Of a stretch of 64,000 nucleotides of DNA, positions 27,031 through 34,304 are shown in pieces (positions within the stretch are counted from its first letter, which is position 1; each line of letters starts with the position of its first letter). This DNA is from Bacteroidales bacterium (lineage in GTDB: Bacteria > Bacteroidota > Bacteroidia > Bacteroidales > P3). Below the pieces are notes generated by a model that did no database searches, was not told the DNA's origin, and saw only the letters and a list, made by a program, of their open reading frames with translations. The stretch is from contig JAFYSZ010000001.1 of the NCBI GenBank assembly GCA_017559135.1, positions 343,049 to 407,048 of the forward strand, given 5' to 3'. The translations under genes and the position numbers were made by a program.

Positions 27031-27455
27031 TCTATATTTTCAAAGTTATTAAATACATACTCATTTAAGTCCTCATCTATGAAAGATTCCAAGTAATCTA
27101 ACTCCTCTTCTGTAAATTGGATTTGTTCAACCTCCGCAACAAGATTCTCAACTTGCTTTTCCCATGGAATTTTTGTGCTTTGAGCAAGATTTTTCTTTTC
27201 CTCATCGTTTGATTTGTCTCTATTTGGAGAAAATAATGAAAAGAAATTTGATGAAAGCAAAGGTTCTTTTCTTTCATCAAAGAAAACTATTGCAAAAACA
27301 CTTATAGATAAAGTAAGAATAATAGAAATACTTGCAACATATTTCAAGACATTTGAAACTGATACGTGTTTTCTTTTTGCCTCCACACTTAATTGTTGTT
27401 TCAAATCATCAAAATAATTTTCAGGAACTTTAAAGTGATTATTCTTTTTATCCAT
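27027..27455 (-). CDS. Single-pass anti-sigma-factor-like protein
   Basis: 142 residues: a short cytoplasmic part with a DNKxNxFKVPENYFDDLKQQL-type opening (KKNNHFKVPENYFDDLKQQL), one membrane helix (VLKYVASISIILTLSISVFAIVFF), and an acidic periplasmic tail rich in Glu/Asp (EEELDYLESFIDEDLNEYVFNN). No zinc anti-sigma HxxxC-x2-C motif is present. Its position between an ECF sigma gene (58 bases upstream) and a Spy-like gene (4-base overlap) is the main reason for the call. Confidence 0.65.
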   Translation of the reverse strand: MDKKNNHFKVPENYFDDLKQQLSVEAKRKHVSVSNVLKYVASISIILTLSISVFAIVFFDERKEPLLSSNFFSLFSPNRDKSNDEEKKNLAQSTKIPWEKQVENLVAEVEQIQFTEEELDYLESFIDEDLNEYVFNNFENIE

Positions 27456-27513
27456 ATTTTTTTCGATTTGCTGATTTGGACAAGTTTTTTCCCTCTAAGT
27501 TTAATTTCTCTTG

Positions 27514-28071
27514 TTAAAAATCTTCATTTAACATCATTTCTTCAATCTTTTTTGCGGCTATATGATACGATGCTTTCAAGGCTCCCTCCGATGTTTTTGT
27601 GATTGAAGCAATTTGAGCAAAGGATAAATCATCATAATACCTCATTTGAAAAACCGCTCTTTGTTTTGCGGGCAAAGACAACATTGCTTTTTGAAGTTTT
27701 AGTTCTATTTCGTCTCCATCAAACAAAGAATCCGACTTTATATTCTCAAACATTTCTTGTTCAAAAGATGAATTATTTTTTGCTTGTTTATTTTGTTTTG
27801 ATTTAATGTAATTGATAGTGTGATTATATGCTATTCTATAAATCCAAGTTGATAATTTAGATTCGTTATTAAAACTTTCTATGTTTTCAAATACCTTTAT
27901 AAAAATTTCTTGCACCAAATCATCGGCATCTTCGTGAGAAAGGACCATACGTCTCACTTGCCAATACACCATTTCGGCATATTTGTCTATGAGAAGTGAA
28001 TATCCCCTATCTCTTGTTGAGGATTTCTTTATTAGTTTTAATATATTATCTTCGTTTTGCTTTATATCCAT
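27514..28071 (-). CDS. ECF-type RNA polymerase sigma factor
   Basis: 185 residues with sigma region 2 (DKYAEMVYWQVRRMVLSHEDADDLVQEIFIKVFENI, STWIYRIAYNHTINYIK) and region 4 (LPAKQRAVFQMRYYDDLSFAQIASITKTSEGALKASYHIAAKKI); no regions 1 or 3, as in ECF factors. ATG at 28071 is chosen; it overlaps the anmK stop by 10 bases. Regulates an unknown regulon, probably in response to envelope stress given the anti-sigma-like and Spy-like genes directly downstream. Being tied to murF and anmK in one operon hints at a peptidoglycan-related signal. Confidence 0.9.
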   Translation of the reverse strand: MDIKQNEDNILKLIKKSSTRDRGYSLLIDKYAEMVYWQVRRMVLSHEDADDLVQEIFIKVFENIESFNNESKLSTWIYRIAYNHTINYIKSKQNKQAKNNSSFEQEMFENIKSDSLFDGDEIELKLQKAMLSLPAKQRAVFQMRYYDDLSFAQIASITKTSEGALKASYHIAAKKIEEMMLNEDF

Positions 28072-29108
28072 TGAACAATTAGTCCTCCACAATTATCCAT
28101 ACTTGCTCCTGTAACGGAGGCAAGGCAATTTGCTTCTTTTCTTATGCGTAATACACCCAAAAATGCAAATATCATTGCTTCCTTATAATCTATAATCGTT
28201 TTTTCTGGTACATCTATTGTGTACGAAGTGTATTTTTTTAATTTTTCTAATAGAAACCTATTATATGCTCCCCCTCCTGTCAAAAGGGTTTTACCTGTTA
28301 AATTCTTAGATAACTGAATCGCTATATGCTCTGTATAAGTTGCTAAAAGATCTTTTACGTCCAAGTCCGAATTTTCTAATAATGGAAAGATATTTTCAAC
28401 AACCCATTCTTTGCCTAAGGATTTATTTTTTTTCTTTTTATAGTACGGCAAAGCATTTAATTGATTCAAAAGATTTTCATCAACCTTTCCCGATGCGGCT
28501 ATTTGACCTCCATCATCAAAAGGTAAAGATATTTTTTCGCAAAGATGATTCAACACAATATTCACCGGACATATATCATAGGCAATGCGTTTTCCTTGTT
28601 TTTTAAGACTGATATTTGAAAATCCTCCAAGGTTTAAGCAATTTTCGTATGCGGAAAAAAGTATTTCATCGCCAATCGGCACAAGCGGAGCGCCTTGTCC
28701 TCCAAGGGCTACGTCCATTGAACGAAAATCTCCTATCGTTGTGCATTTCACCTCGCTACATAATGCCGACAAATCGCCTATTTGAGTTGTGTAATGCAAG
28801 TCTGGACGATGAAAAATAGTTTGTCCGTGAGAGGAAACAAAATCTACATCAAGCGAATTAGCATCTAAAAACTCTTTTGCTTTCTTTCCAAAGAAATGTC
28901 CCAACTCTACCGAAAACTTTGCAAACTCATTAGCCGTAGCATTTTCCATTGAACGAATCTTTTTCTTAAATTCGCTATCGTAAGCAAAGGTTTGTGCTTT
29001 TTTAATAGAATAAGACCACTCTCCTTTCTTTTCATTAAACTCGCAATAGGCTACATCTAAACCATCAAGCGAGGTTCCCGACATCAAACCCAATACTCTA
29101 TAAAACAT
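28062..29108 (-). CDS. anmK: Anhydro-N-acetylmuramic acid kinase AnmK
   Basis: Peptidoglycan recycling enzyme: cleaves and phosphorylates 1,6-anhydro-MurNAc to MurNAc-6-phosphate in the cytosol. Family features: LGLMSGTSLDGLDVAYCEF at the N-terminus, SSHGQTIFHRP, IGDFRSMDVALGGQGAPLVPIGD, LNLGGFSNIS and FDDGGQIAASGKV, LLTGGGAYN. 348 aa. It overlaps murF by 11 bases upstream and the sigma gene by 10 bases downstream, firmly in an operon that joins wall synthesis, recycling and stress control. Confidence 0.94.
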   Translation of the reverse strand: MFYRVLGLMSGTSLDGLDVAYCEFNEKKGEWSYSIKKAQTFAYDSEFKKKIRSMENATANEFAKFSVELGHFFGKKAKEFLDANSLDVDFVSSHGQTIFHRPDLHYTTQIGDLSALCSEVKCTTIGDFRSMDVALGGQGAPLVPIGDEILFSAYENCLNLGGFSNISLKKQGKRIAYDICPVNIVLNHLCEKISLPFDDGGQIAASGKVDENLLNQLNALPYYKKKKNKSLGKEWVVENIFPLLENSDLDVKDLLATYTEHIAIQLSKNLTGKTLLTGGGAYNRFLLEKLKKYTSYTIDVPEKTIIDYKEAMIFAFLGVLRIRKEANCLASVTGASMDNCGGLIVQWI

Positions 29109-30423
29109 CTTTCAATATCTCCATTTTTGTAGAGCGTGAACCTTTTATCAAAATCGTTGCATTCTCTATCGGATTTGCCAAAAGGAATTGTTTAAACTCC
29201 TCAGAAGTTTCAAAACACTCCACTTCATCTTTTGCAACCGCCTTATACTCTTTTCCGACCAAGACAATTCTTTCAAAATTCTTTGATTTGATTTGAGAAA
29301 GTATGTTTTCGTGTTCTTTTTGTGATACTTCTCCTAATTCTTTCATTGCTCCCATAAATACCATTTTGCGATTTGCTTGCATATTTGCAAAAGCCTCAAC
29401 TGCCGAAGAGCATGAAGATGGATTTGCATTATAGCAATCTAAAATCAAAGTATTGGTTTGAGTTTTTAGGATTTGAGAACGATTATTTGATGGAATATAA
29501 TTCTCTATTGCTTCTTTGATTTTTTGTATCTCAACTCCAAAATGCAAGCCTATTGTCAAGGCTGCAAGTATATTATAAGCATTATAAATTCCTACAAGAT
29601 TAGAGGTGATCACACAATCCTTAAATATGATTTGAGCATAGCCATTTTCGCTACAAGCCTTTGCCGAAATATCAGCATTTGTCTTTAAAGAATAGGTTGT
29701 TTTCTTAGAAAAATTCTCCTCTCTCAAAGCCTCATCGTCCGCATTGACAAAGATATGTGATTTTTCATTTTGATTGTTTTTCACAAACTCAAACAACTCT
29801 TTCTTTGTCTTTATAATATTTTCTTTACTTCCAAAACCCTCAATGTGAGCCGTACCTATATTAGTTAGAATTGCCATATCGGGCTTTGCAATATTTGAAA
29901 GAAAACCTATTTCTCCCACATGATTTGCTCCCATTTCAACAATCGCTATTTCGGTTGTGTGAGGTATTGAAAGAAGTGTAAGAGGTACTCCTATATGATT
30001 ATTAAAATTACCTTTGGTTGCAAGAGTAAGGTATTTTTGAGAAAGAACGGCTTGAATCAATTCCTTAGTTGTTGTCTTGCCATTCGTCCCACTTATTCCT
30101 ATTATAGTAGTTTTTAGTTGCTTTCTATGATATGATGCAAGATTTTGAAGAGTTAGCAAACTATCTTCGCATAAAAAAATTTTATTTCTTTGTTTTAGAA
30201 AATTATCTCTTTGTTTTATTTTTTCATTATCGCAAACCACAAGTGAAGCTCCTTGTTCTATTGCTTTAAAAACAAATTCGTTTCCATCAAAGTTTTCCCC
30301 CTTTAATGCAAAGAATATATCTCCTTGTTTTATACTACGACTATCCGTGCTAATGTTTGGATATTGAAGATAATGTGCGTATAATTTTTCTATTTCTTGG
30401 CTACTTGTTCTATTGCTTTCCAT
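29098..30423 (-). CDS. murF: MurF, UDP-MurNAc-tripeptide D-alanyl-D-alanine ligase
   Basis: Final cytosolic step in UDP-MurNAc-pentapeptide synthesis. Motifs: STDSRSIKQGDIFFALKG (N-terminal domain), ATP loop GISGTNGKTTTKELI, VEMGANHVGEIGFLSNIAKP, DCYNANPSSCSSAVEA. ATG at 30423 gives MESNRTSSQEIEKLY; an upstream codon adds 8 doubtful residues. The frame overlaps the preceding glycosyltransferase by 34 bases. Odd feature: residues 68-83 (KIKQRDNFLKQRNKIF) are encoded by two copies of the dispersed 21-nt repeat and look like an insert in the N-terminal domain. Confidence 0.94.
   Translation of the reverse strand: MESNRTSSQEIEKLYAHYLQYPNISTDSRSIKQGDIFFALKGENFDGNEFVFKAIEQGASLVVCDNEKIKQRDNFLKQRNKIFLCEDSLLTLQNLASYHRKQLKTTIIGISGTNGKTTTKELIQAVLSQKYLTLATKGNFNNHIGVPLTLLSIPHTTEIAIVEMGANHVGEIGFLSNIAKPDMAILTNIGTAHIEGFGSKENIIKTKKELFEFVKNNQNEKSHIFVNADDEALREENFSKKTTYSLKTNADISAKACSENGYAQIIFKDCVITSNLVGIYNAYNILAALTIGLHFGVEIQKIKEAIENYIPSNNRSQILKTQTNTLILDCYNANPSSCSSAVEAFANMQANRKMVFMGAMKELGEVSQKEHENILSQIKSKNFERIVLVGKEYKAVAKDEVECFETSEEFKQFLLANPIENATILIKGSRSTKMEILKDVL
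30182..30222 (-). repeat. Two 21-nt family repeats in frame inside murF
   Basis: Plus-strand cores CTTTG at 30188 and 30209 are 21 nt apart. Read in the murF direction the segment follows the intergenic unit (AAAACAAAG..., ...TTTTCT) for about 37 bases with one mismatch. The reading frame used (AAA CAA AGA ...) is the one frame in which the unit has no stop, and each unit adds seven codons. Confidence 0.85.
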
Positions 30424-31520
30424 ACTAATTCTGCTGTTTTGTCCCAACTATATTTTTTTGCTTGCTCCTGTCCTTTTTTTATCAAATCTTCTCTTAACGA
30501 AGGATTCTTATAAATTTCTATCATCGCCTCACAAATACTTTCTACATTATAAGGATTAGCATAAAGAGCACCTTGTCCCGCCACCTCCGGCATTGAACTT
30601 GTGTTTGAAGTGATAACTGCGGTTGAAGAACGATAAGCCTCCAACAAAGGCAAGCCAAATCCCTCAAAAAACGAAACAAACACCAACGAAAGACTTGCCG
30701 AAGCAATGCGATTAACCTCTTCCAAAGGTATTCTTCCCGTAAAAACAACCTCATTCTTATACTCCATTGCATTAAACGTGTCCTCAATCTCCCCTTTCCA
30801 CCATTTCTTATTGCCAACAATGAGAAGTTTTACATCGGACTTGGTTTTTGACTTAAAACTATCAAAAGCCTTAAAAAGATTAGTAAGATTTTTTCTCTTA
30901 TGAAGCGAACCTACAAAATAAAAATAAGGACAAGAATTACTATATCTTTGTCTTGTTTTAATATTTTCCTCCTCGCTATATGTTTTAAACTCTTCATTTG
31001 CCGAGGACTCTACAACAAAGATTTTATTTTCTTCTATTCCGTAAGTCTTTATCAAATCTTGTTTGCTAAATTCGGAGACTGTAAGCACTTTTTTTGCACT
31101 CTTTGCAAACTTAGGCGTAAAATACTCCATATATCTTTGATAAACCCTATTGCCAATATAAGTTTTATCGTGCTCAAAGTTAATATCGTGAATCGTACAA
31201 AGCTTTGGAGTCTTTCCCCAACAAGGAATATAACCCTCGGTTGAAAAGAAAACATCTATTTTGTAGAAACGAAGATAGATTGGCAAAAGAATTTCAAAAT
31301 AAATATGCCAAAGCATCGGGTGTCTTGTAGGAAAAGGAATCACAACCGCCTTTACATTATCTGCAAACACAAAATCCTTATCATAAGGCCTATCAAAAAA
31401 CAAGACAAACTCACATTCGGGGTGATTTTTCGTTAAACGCTCCAAATTCTTTAACGTAAAATAACCAATTCCCTCCAATTTATCTTTCAGCAACAAGCGT
31501 GAATTAACTCCAACTCTCAA
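30390..31520 (-). CDS. GT4-family glycosyltransferase
   Basis: 376 residues in the two-Rossmann-fold GT-B layout: N-terminal MRVGVNSRLLLKDKLEGIGYFT, acceptor-side block CTIHDINFEHDKTYIGNRVYQRYMEYFTPKF, and the C-terminal donor site with KVLTVSEFSKQDLIKTYGI, FVGSLHKRKNLTNLFKAF and FVSFFEGFGLPLLEAYRSSTAVITSNTSSMPEVAG (E-x7-E type motif). Probably a mannosyl- or glucosyltransferase of surface polysaccharide; acceptor unknown. It is the first gene of the murF-anmK-sigma operon; a -7 box CAAAGATA lies at 31552-31559. Confidence 0.87.
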   Translation of the reverse strand: MRVGVNSRLLLKDKLEGIGYFTLKNLERLTKNHPECEFVLFFDRPYDKDFVFADNVKAVVIPFPTRHPMLWHIYFEILLPIYLRFYKIDVFFSTEGYIPCWGKTPKLCTIHDINFEHDKTYIGNRVYQRYMEYFTPKFAKSAKKVLTVSEFSKQDLIKTYGIEENKIFVVESSANEEFKTYSEEENIKTRQRYSNSCPYFYFVGSLHKRKNLTNLFKAFDSFKSKTKSDVKLLIVGNKKWWKGEIEDTFNAMEYKNEVVFTGRIPLEEVNRIASASLSLVFVSFFEGFGLPLLEAYRSSTAVITSNTSSMPEVAGQGALYANPYNVESICEAMIEIYKNPSLREDLIKKGQEQAKKYSWDKTAELVWKAIEQVAKK

Positions 31521-31570
31521 CTTAATAAAATTTTAAACTTAAATCAATGAGCAAAGATACAAAAAAAATA

Positions 31571-31600
31571 AAAAAAAAGAGGATTTTTAGCCCTCCTTTT
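31571..31600 (-). terminator. Probable terminator of the HU-like gene
   Basis: On the minus strand a short GAGG/CCTC stem with flanking A/T pairing is followed by a run of T (complement of 31571-31578). It lies about 20 bases beyond the stop at 31620. The stem is weak, so the call is moderate. Confidence 0.45.
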
Positions 31601-31619
31601 ACTTTAATAACGCAAAAAC

Positions 31620-32024
31620 TTATTCAACTAAACCTTTTACATCTAAATTCGTTTCTTGGAATTTAACCGTCTTTAAAGTGTGTTTGAATTTTTGTGATGG
31701 ATAAAACCTACACGAAAAACGTGTGATGGTATTTGCATCAACCTTATCAACGTCGAATTGTGATTTAGCTTTTATGGACGGAATGAATGAACCTAAATAG
31801 CCCAATTTTACGGCACTTCCGTTTAAAATATTTCTACTTATTTCAAGCTCCAATGACTTCAACACCGCTAACACATCGGCATAGGAAATTGTTGTAGAGT
31901 TTGAAATTGATTCGGCTATTGAATCCAAATCTACGTCTTGATTTCTATAAAGACGAGCAAGGTATCTCTCACCAGGATTCTCTCCTAATAAAATGTTGCG
32001 TTTTACTTTTACATAGTTAATCAT
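31620..32024 (-). CDS. HU-like DNA-binding protein (Bacteroidetes HU-family variant)
   Basis: 134 residues starting MINYVKVKRNILLGENPGERYLARLY, the opening of the Bacteroidetes HU-like family that replaces the usual MNKxELI. The central part, SIAESISNSTTISYADVLAVLKSLELEISRNILNGSAVKLGYLGSFIPSI, matches the HU dimerisation helices and first strand. It probably bends DNA. ATG at 32024 is supported by a strong promoter at 32059-32090; an upstream codon would lie in the promoter region. Its location at the edge of the accessory block suggests, but does not prove, that it belongs to it. Confidence 0.8.
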   Translation of the reverse strand: MINYVKVKRNILLGENPGERYLARLYRNQDVDLDSIAESISNSTTISYADVLAVLKSLELEISRNILNGSAVKLGYLGSFIPSIKAKSQFDVDKVDANTITRFSCRFYPSQKFKHTLKTVKFQETNLDVKGLVE

Positions 32025-32058
32025 AATAATAAATTTTAATTGGTTAATAATTACAATG

Positions 32059-32090
32059 CAAAGATAACACATAAACAACTATTAAACAAA
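32059..32090 (-). promoter_or_regulatory. Promoter of the HU-like gene
   Basis: Minus strand: TTTG (complement of 32087-32090), 20 bases, TATCTTTG (complement of 32059-32066). Confidence 0.7.
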
Positions 32091-32164
32091 GACTTGAAAG
32101 GCTTTGAAAGACTTTAAAAATCTTATATTTAATCATATTTAATAAAGTTGCAAAAAGAAAAAAT

Positions 32165-32239
32165 GAAATCAAGAGTTATTTTCCTAAAATCAAGAAATAA
32201 TTTCACGAAATCAAGTTTTATTTTTCTAACTCTTGATTT
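32165..32239. repeat. 21-nt repeat array enclosed in a 13-bp inverted repeat
   Basis: Units start at 32165, 32186 and 32207, exactly 21 nt apart, with cores GAAATCAAG, AAAATCAAG and GAAATCAAG. The first unit's AAATCAAGAGTTA (32166-32178) is matched by a perfect inverted copy TAACTCTTGATTT at 32227-32239. The whole array can therefore fold as a hairpin, possibly terminating the HTH gene at 32243. Confidence 0.75.
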
Positions 32240-32242
32240 TAT

Positions 32243-32431
32243 TTACACCCTACAAGCATTCTCTATTTTTAAGATTGTTTCTATTTCTTCAATGTCTTTT
32301 TGGGAATAATAATTCTTTAACTTTTTTTCGGTTGTAAACATCGCAAGTTTTTTTCTAATTCTATATAAAGTTGAATAAGAAATACCCAATTCCACTAACA
32401 CTTCTTTTGTCGTTTTTAACTTTTCTATCAT
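32243..32431 (-). CDS. Small helix-turn-helix protein (excisionase/MerR-like)
   Basis: 62 residues: KTTKEVLVELGISYSTLYRIRKKLAMFTTEKKLKNYYSQKDIEEIETIL. It has the layout of a MerR/excisionase-type winged helix (turn LGISYSTLYRIR, wing with YYSQKDIEEI). It is likely a small DNA-binding regulator or directionality factor. It is transcribed divergently from the polymerase-like gene 144 bases away, each with its own promoter, which suits a regulator of that gene. No integrase is present to support an excisionase role. Confidence 0.65.
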   Translation of the reverse strand: MIEKLKTTKEVLVELGISYSTLYRIRKKLAMFTTEKKLKNYYSQKDIEEIETILKIENACRV

Positions 32432-32458
32432 AATTATTTCTTTTTAAAATTAACATTG

Positions 32459-32489
32459 CAAATTTACAAAAAAATTTCTAATTATCAAA
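32459..32489 (-). promoter_or_regulatory. Promoter of the small HTH gene
   Basis: Minus strand: TTTG (complement of 32486-32489), 19 bases, TAAATTTG (complement of 32459-32466), 27 bases before the ATG. Confidence 0.65.
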
Positions 32490-32521
32490 TATTTAAGTGT
32501 TAAAAATTAAAGTTGTTTTTA

Positions 32522-32553
32522 TTTGTTTAATTGAAAGTTTTTTCGTAACTTTG
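32522..32553 (+). promoter_or_regulatory. Promoter of the polymerase-like gene
   Basis: TTTG at 32522-32525, 20 bases, TAACTTTG at 32546-32553, 22 bases before the ATG at 32576. It is back to back with the HTH-gene promoter. Confidence 0.7.
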
Positions 32554-32575
32554 TAGCATTAAAAAAACACATAAA

Positions 32576-34234
32576 ATGCAGAGTAAAATCTATTTTAATT
32601 TGGAATCAATTGATTTCAACAAAATCTACGAAATTCATAAGAATATGGTTGTATTTGACAAAAAGAAAGTTCAACCAAAAAAGGATGTGCTTGAAAAAAA
32701 GTATTCGTTTTTTATTCATAACCTTATTTCAAGACAACTTTCTAATGATAAGGATATAGCATATCTTAGAGCCGAGGTGTTGAAGGAGGTGTTTGGAGAG
32801 GATTACAAAATAATGATTGCAACTCTTGAAAGCTTGAAAATTTTAGAACTTGCAAAAAAATATAAAAAGGGTGAAAAAAGTAATGGTTATAGAATAATTG
32901 ATTTAGAAAAAAAGATTGCTTATTCAAATAAACCTTATTTTTATCCTTATAAACCATACGTTGAAAAATTAGAAATTATATTCAAAAATTATAGAACAGG
33001 GTTTGAAAAATCGGCAAAAAATATTTTATCAATAGAATTTTATAATAACTATGTCAAAAGCCTTAATAAACTAATCTTAAATATTCAAAAAGCACAAAAT
33101 TATATTGATATTCACTTTAAGGAGGAGACAAATTCTAAACTTTATCATTTAAAGATATTAGAGAGATATAAAGAGAAGAATTATCAAATTAAAATACCTA
33201 ATGAAGAGGATAATAGAATATATCATATACTTTCATCTACTCCAAGAGAACTTAAATATTTTCTAAATATTAAATATATAATAGATATTCATAATTCACA
33301 TCCAATAATATTTAATTCTCTAATATATGATAATTATAATATACCTAACAAGATAAGATATAATTTATCTAATATGATAATAGATATATATAAATATAAT
33401 AATAATATATATAAATATAATAATATATATAATAAATATTATGATGTGAATTATATTTATAACAAATTAAAAGACAAAGGAATAGATTGTACCAAAATAA
33501 AAAAATTGCCATTTGATGTTTTAAGATATATCTATTTGACTTCAACCGGACAATTTTGGGATAAGGTCTTAGAGGAGGATAACGGAAAAATAGGGAATTA
33601 TGATATAATAAGGCAAGACATAAAGCAAATAATGTTCTCACAAGTCTTTTATGGAAAGCAACTTTCTACAAGAGGACAAAAGTATGCGGAACAATTTGAA
33701 GAGCAATTTCCTAATGTCTATGAGTTAATTTTGAGTTACAAAAGAGAACTTAAAAAAGCGGAAAGAACGGTTCTTGCACACAAACTTATGGCGTTAGAAA
33801 GCAAGTTATTTCAAAAGGCATTAAAAAGATTGTTTAAAAAAGGTTATGAGGTAGTATCTATTCACGATGCAATAGTTGTGTTGGATACCAAAGCAAATGA
33901 AAAATGCACACAAGAGGAGGTTAAAAACGTTTTAGAAAGCGTTTTTAAGGACGAGGGATTGGTTTGTGATTGTTCGGTAGATGAGTATGGAGAAAAAGCA
34001 ATGGAGGACTTTTTGGCAAGCGAAAGAGAATTAAGAACGAAAGGCGAGGAATACATTTCTACGCTTAGAGAATTGGCGGAGAGAGATGAAGATGTTAAAG
34101 AATTGATAAAAGATTATGAGGAGGGAGAATCAGAGATAATTTGGTCAAAAAACAAGACGGATGTAATATTACATCTAAAAGACATAAAAAGTTTAATGTA
34201 TAGCAAAAGGAATTACCATTCTAATGCAAGTTAA
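32576..34234 (+). CDS. Winged-helix + family-A-polymerase-like protein
   Basis: 552 residues. I do not recognise a named family, but the parts are legible. Residues 45-110 look like a replication-initiator winged helix (YLRAEVLKEVFGEDYKIMIATL; GEKSNGYRI). C-terminal part follows the family A polymerase order: R214-x-Y with SSTPRELKYFL; motif A IIDIHNSHP with D237; motif B R346-x3-K350-x3-F354 then FYG; YPxV-like FPNVYELI; motif C SIHDAIVV with H430-D431. So all catalytic positions appear kept. Residues 262-295 are Asn/Tyr/Ile-rich low complexity from very AT-rich DNA. No exonuclease domain. Likely replicates or transcribes a small element; unproven. Confidence 0.65.
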   Translation: MQSKIYFNLESIDFNKIYEIHKNMVVFDKKKVQPKKDVLEKKYSFFIHNLISRQLSNDKDIAYLRAEVLKEVFGEDYKIMIATLESLKILELAKKYKKGEKSNGYRIIDLEKKIAYSNKPYFYPYKPYVEKLEIIFKNYRTGFEKSAKNILSIEFYNNYVKSLNKLILNIQKAQNYIDIHFKEETNSKLYHLKILERYKEKNYQIKIPNEEDNRIYHILSSTPRELKYFLNIKYIIDIHNSHPIIFNSLIYDNYNIPNKIRYNLSNMIIDIYKYNNNIYKYNNIYNKYYDVNYIYNKLKDKGIDCTKIKKLPFDVLRYIYLTSTGQFWDKVLEEDNGKIGNYDIIRQDIKQIMFSQVFYGKQLSTRGQKYAEQFEEQFPNVYELILSYKRELKKAERTVLAHKLMALESKLFQKALKRLFKKGYEVVSIHDAIVVLDTKANEKCTQEEVKNVLESVFKDEGLVCDCSVDEYGEKAMEDFLASERELRTKGEEYISTLRELAERDEDVKELIKDYEEGESEIIWSKNKTDVILHLKDIKSLMYSKRNYHSNAS

Positions 34235-34263
34235 TTATAATTTCTTTCGTATATTTGCCACAT
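34234..34263 (+). repeat. 30-bp direct repeat, left copy
   Basis: Starts ATTATAATTT and ends TTTGCCACAT. It is identical over 30 bases to 35329-35358. It begins on the last base of the polymerase-like gene's stop codon and holds a -7 box TATATTTG (34250-34257). The two copies bracket the RhuM-Fic gene. Confidence 0.9.
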
Positions 34264-34304
34264 ATAAGAATAAAATAATGATTTAACAAACTCTACTCTT
34301 TGAT

